This document shows, in pieces, positions 63,179 to 64,000 of a DNA stretch of 64,000 nucleotides. Both the position numbers and the translations under genes were made by a program. This DNA comes from Chitinophagaceae bacterium (GTDB lineage: Bacteria; Bacteroidota; Bacteroidia; Chitinophagales; Chitinophagaceae), in assembly GCA_023957155.1 (NCBI GenBank), contig JAMLHK010000011.1, positions 1 through 64,000 of the forward strand, given 5' to 3'. The notes beneath the pieces are model-generated. The model was not told the origin of the DNA. It saw nothing but the letters and a program-made list of their open reading frames with translations, and did no database searches. Positions within the stretch are counted from its first letter, which is position 1; each line of letters begins with the position of its first letter.

Positions 63179-63949
63179 ATGAAGAAATTTGTTTTACTGT
63201 TCTCTCTTTTTATTACCTGTATAATTTCTATACTCCATGCTCAAACAAACAACGCTACTAAAAAATTCAGATTGGGTCTGAAAACAGGACTTAGCCTTTC
63301 CTCTTTCACAAAAGATGTTGGTGTTTTCGCTCCGTGGACACCTGGCGTTCCTGCGAGTGGCTATTCCAATTACAAAAAGTATTTTCGAATATCTTCTCTC
63401 CTGGGTGCTACGGTTGAATACCCCGTAACCCCTTCTTTTGTCGTGGGAGCAGAGTTACTGTACGCGGGTAGGGGTGCGGCTTATCGTGAGCCCAATCACT
63501 CTGTTGTTACTATTACCGACCAGGGCACAAGAAAAACATACAATTATTACAAGTTTAAAATTGATTATCTCGAAGTGCCTCTTTCTGCCAAGTGGGATTT
63601 ATCAGCAAATTCTAATGGCATAACAAGTTTTTCTCTTTATGGAGGACTTGCCCCTGCTTTCGTTCTCAGTCAATCAACCTCCTATCATTCCTATTCAACC
63701 AGTTCGGCGTCACCTATAGCCGATCCTACTGTTCGGAATGGTGAACTGAAGTATGTCCGTCCCTTTAACCTAAGTACCGTTGCCGGTTTTCAAATAGCTG
63801 GCAAGAGAAAAGGCAGTTTTTTTGTTGATGGGCGCTTTAGCCACACCTTACTTCCGGTTTTCAAATATGCAACGACTGACGAGGGTTATAATCTCAACAC
63901 AGCAATGTGGACTGCCACTCTTGGATTGGGTATTTATCTCAAAACATAA
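63179..63949 (+). CDS. outer-membrane beta-barrel protein (PorT-like)
   Basis: 256 residues from MKKFVLLFSLFITC, the Met that begins a signal peptide ending LHAQ; an earlier in-frame Met gives 17 extra residues. The mature part is an eight-strand type beta-barrel of the outer-membrane protein family common in Bacteroidota: FRLGLKTGLSLSSF, GATVEYPVTPSFVVGAELLY, YLEVPLSAKWDLS, FSLYGGLAPAFVLS and the end MWTATLGLGIYLKT. The 'YLEVP' motif is characteristic. Function unknown; it may follow the LacI-controlled genes because an operator-like site lies upstream. Confidence 0.85.
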   Translation: MKKFVLLFSLFITCIISILHAQTNNATKKFRLGLKTGLSLSSFTKDVGVFAPWTPGVPASGYSNYKKYFRISSLLGATVEYPVTPSFVVGAELLYAGRGAAYREPNHSVVTITDQGTRKTYNYYKFKIDYLEVPLSAKWDLSANSNGITSFSLYGGLAPAFVLSQSTSYHSYSTSSASPIADPTVRNGELKYVRPFNLSTVAGFQIAGKRKGSFFVDGRFSHTLLPVFKYATTDEGYNLNTAMWTATLGLGIYLKT

Positions 63950-64000
63950 AGAGTCCGGGGCAAAGTGGCACTTATTCCTCAATCCTATATTTGTACTATC

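Overview
The window looks like chromosome of a member of the Bacteroidota, most probably family Chitinophagaceae (the Niabella/Chitinophaga type; genus is a guess). The reasons are a SusC/SusD pair, giant signal-peptide RHS/YD proteins with DUF6443- and DUF5977-like modules, Bacteroidota-type promoters (TAnnTTTG), RhaT/RhaM sugar genes and sulfatase-rich carbohydrate loci. No rRNA, tRNA or CRISPR array was seen.

Left part (1-12.4 kb). The window opens with the N-terminal piece of an FGGY sugar kinase, then about 700 bases without a recognisable gene. A minus-strand RHS locus follows. In transcription order it holds a coiled-coil/outer-membrane protein, a 1465-residue RHS-like surface protein with two DUF5977-like repeats, a glutathione-peroxidase-like secreted protein without its catalytic Cys, an RHS protein with a short variable C-terminal tip, and an overlapping AT-rich gene that is probably its immunity partner. 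An orphan LuxR-type response regulator is transcribed divergently from this locus, with a strong palindrome in its promoter.

Middle part (12.4-24.9 kb). This is a set of housekeeping and accessory genes: an S41 protease lipoprotein, a GNAT acetyltransferase, a trans-sulfuration PLP enzyme and an azurin-like cupredoxin. Next comes a decayed toxin-antitoxin patch (higB-like pseudogene, intact higA-like antitoxin, truncated second antitoxin-like gene), then an arginine deiminase-family/CtlX pair facing a class III aminotransferase, and an 828-residue secreted protein of unknown function.

Right part (25-64 kb). About 24 genes lie on the minus strand without interruption from 61.65 to 24.96 kb, with a LacI-family regulator divergent at the head and two near-identical palindromic operators between. 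From the head the locus carries an SDR, a 3-hydroxyacyl-CoA-dehydrogenase-like enzyme, an M19 dipeptidase, a GH109-like NAD enzyme, a large putative glycosidase and a FucP-like transporter. A tight block follows of FucI/AraA-like protein, PfkB kinase, class III aminotransferase and DhnA-type class I aldolase. Then come a sulfatase, a ceramidase-like enzyme, an esterase, GH16, SusC, SusD, GH3, a second sulfatase, an M24 creatinase-like enzyme, a NodB-type deacetylase, RhaM, a mutarotase-like protein, RhaT, a cytochrome c/beta-propeller lipoprotein and a Tat-exported putative glycosidase. I read this as a polysaccharide utilisation locus for a rhamnose-containing, partly sulfated and probably nitrogen-bearing glycan or glycoside. 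The isomerase-kinase-transaminase-aldolase block is the best candidate for an undescribed sugar-degradation route. An outer-membrane beta-barrel gene closes the window. Two intergenic gaps in this part hold elaborate nested inverted repeats.
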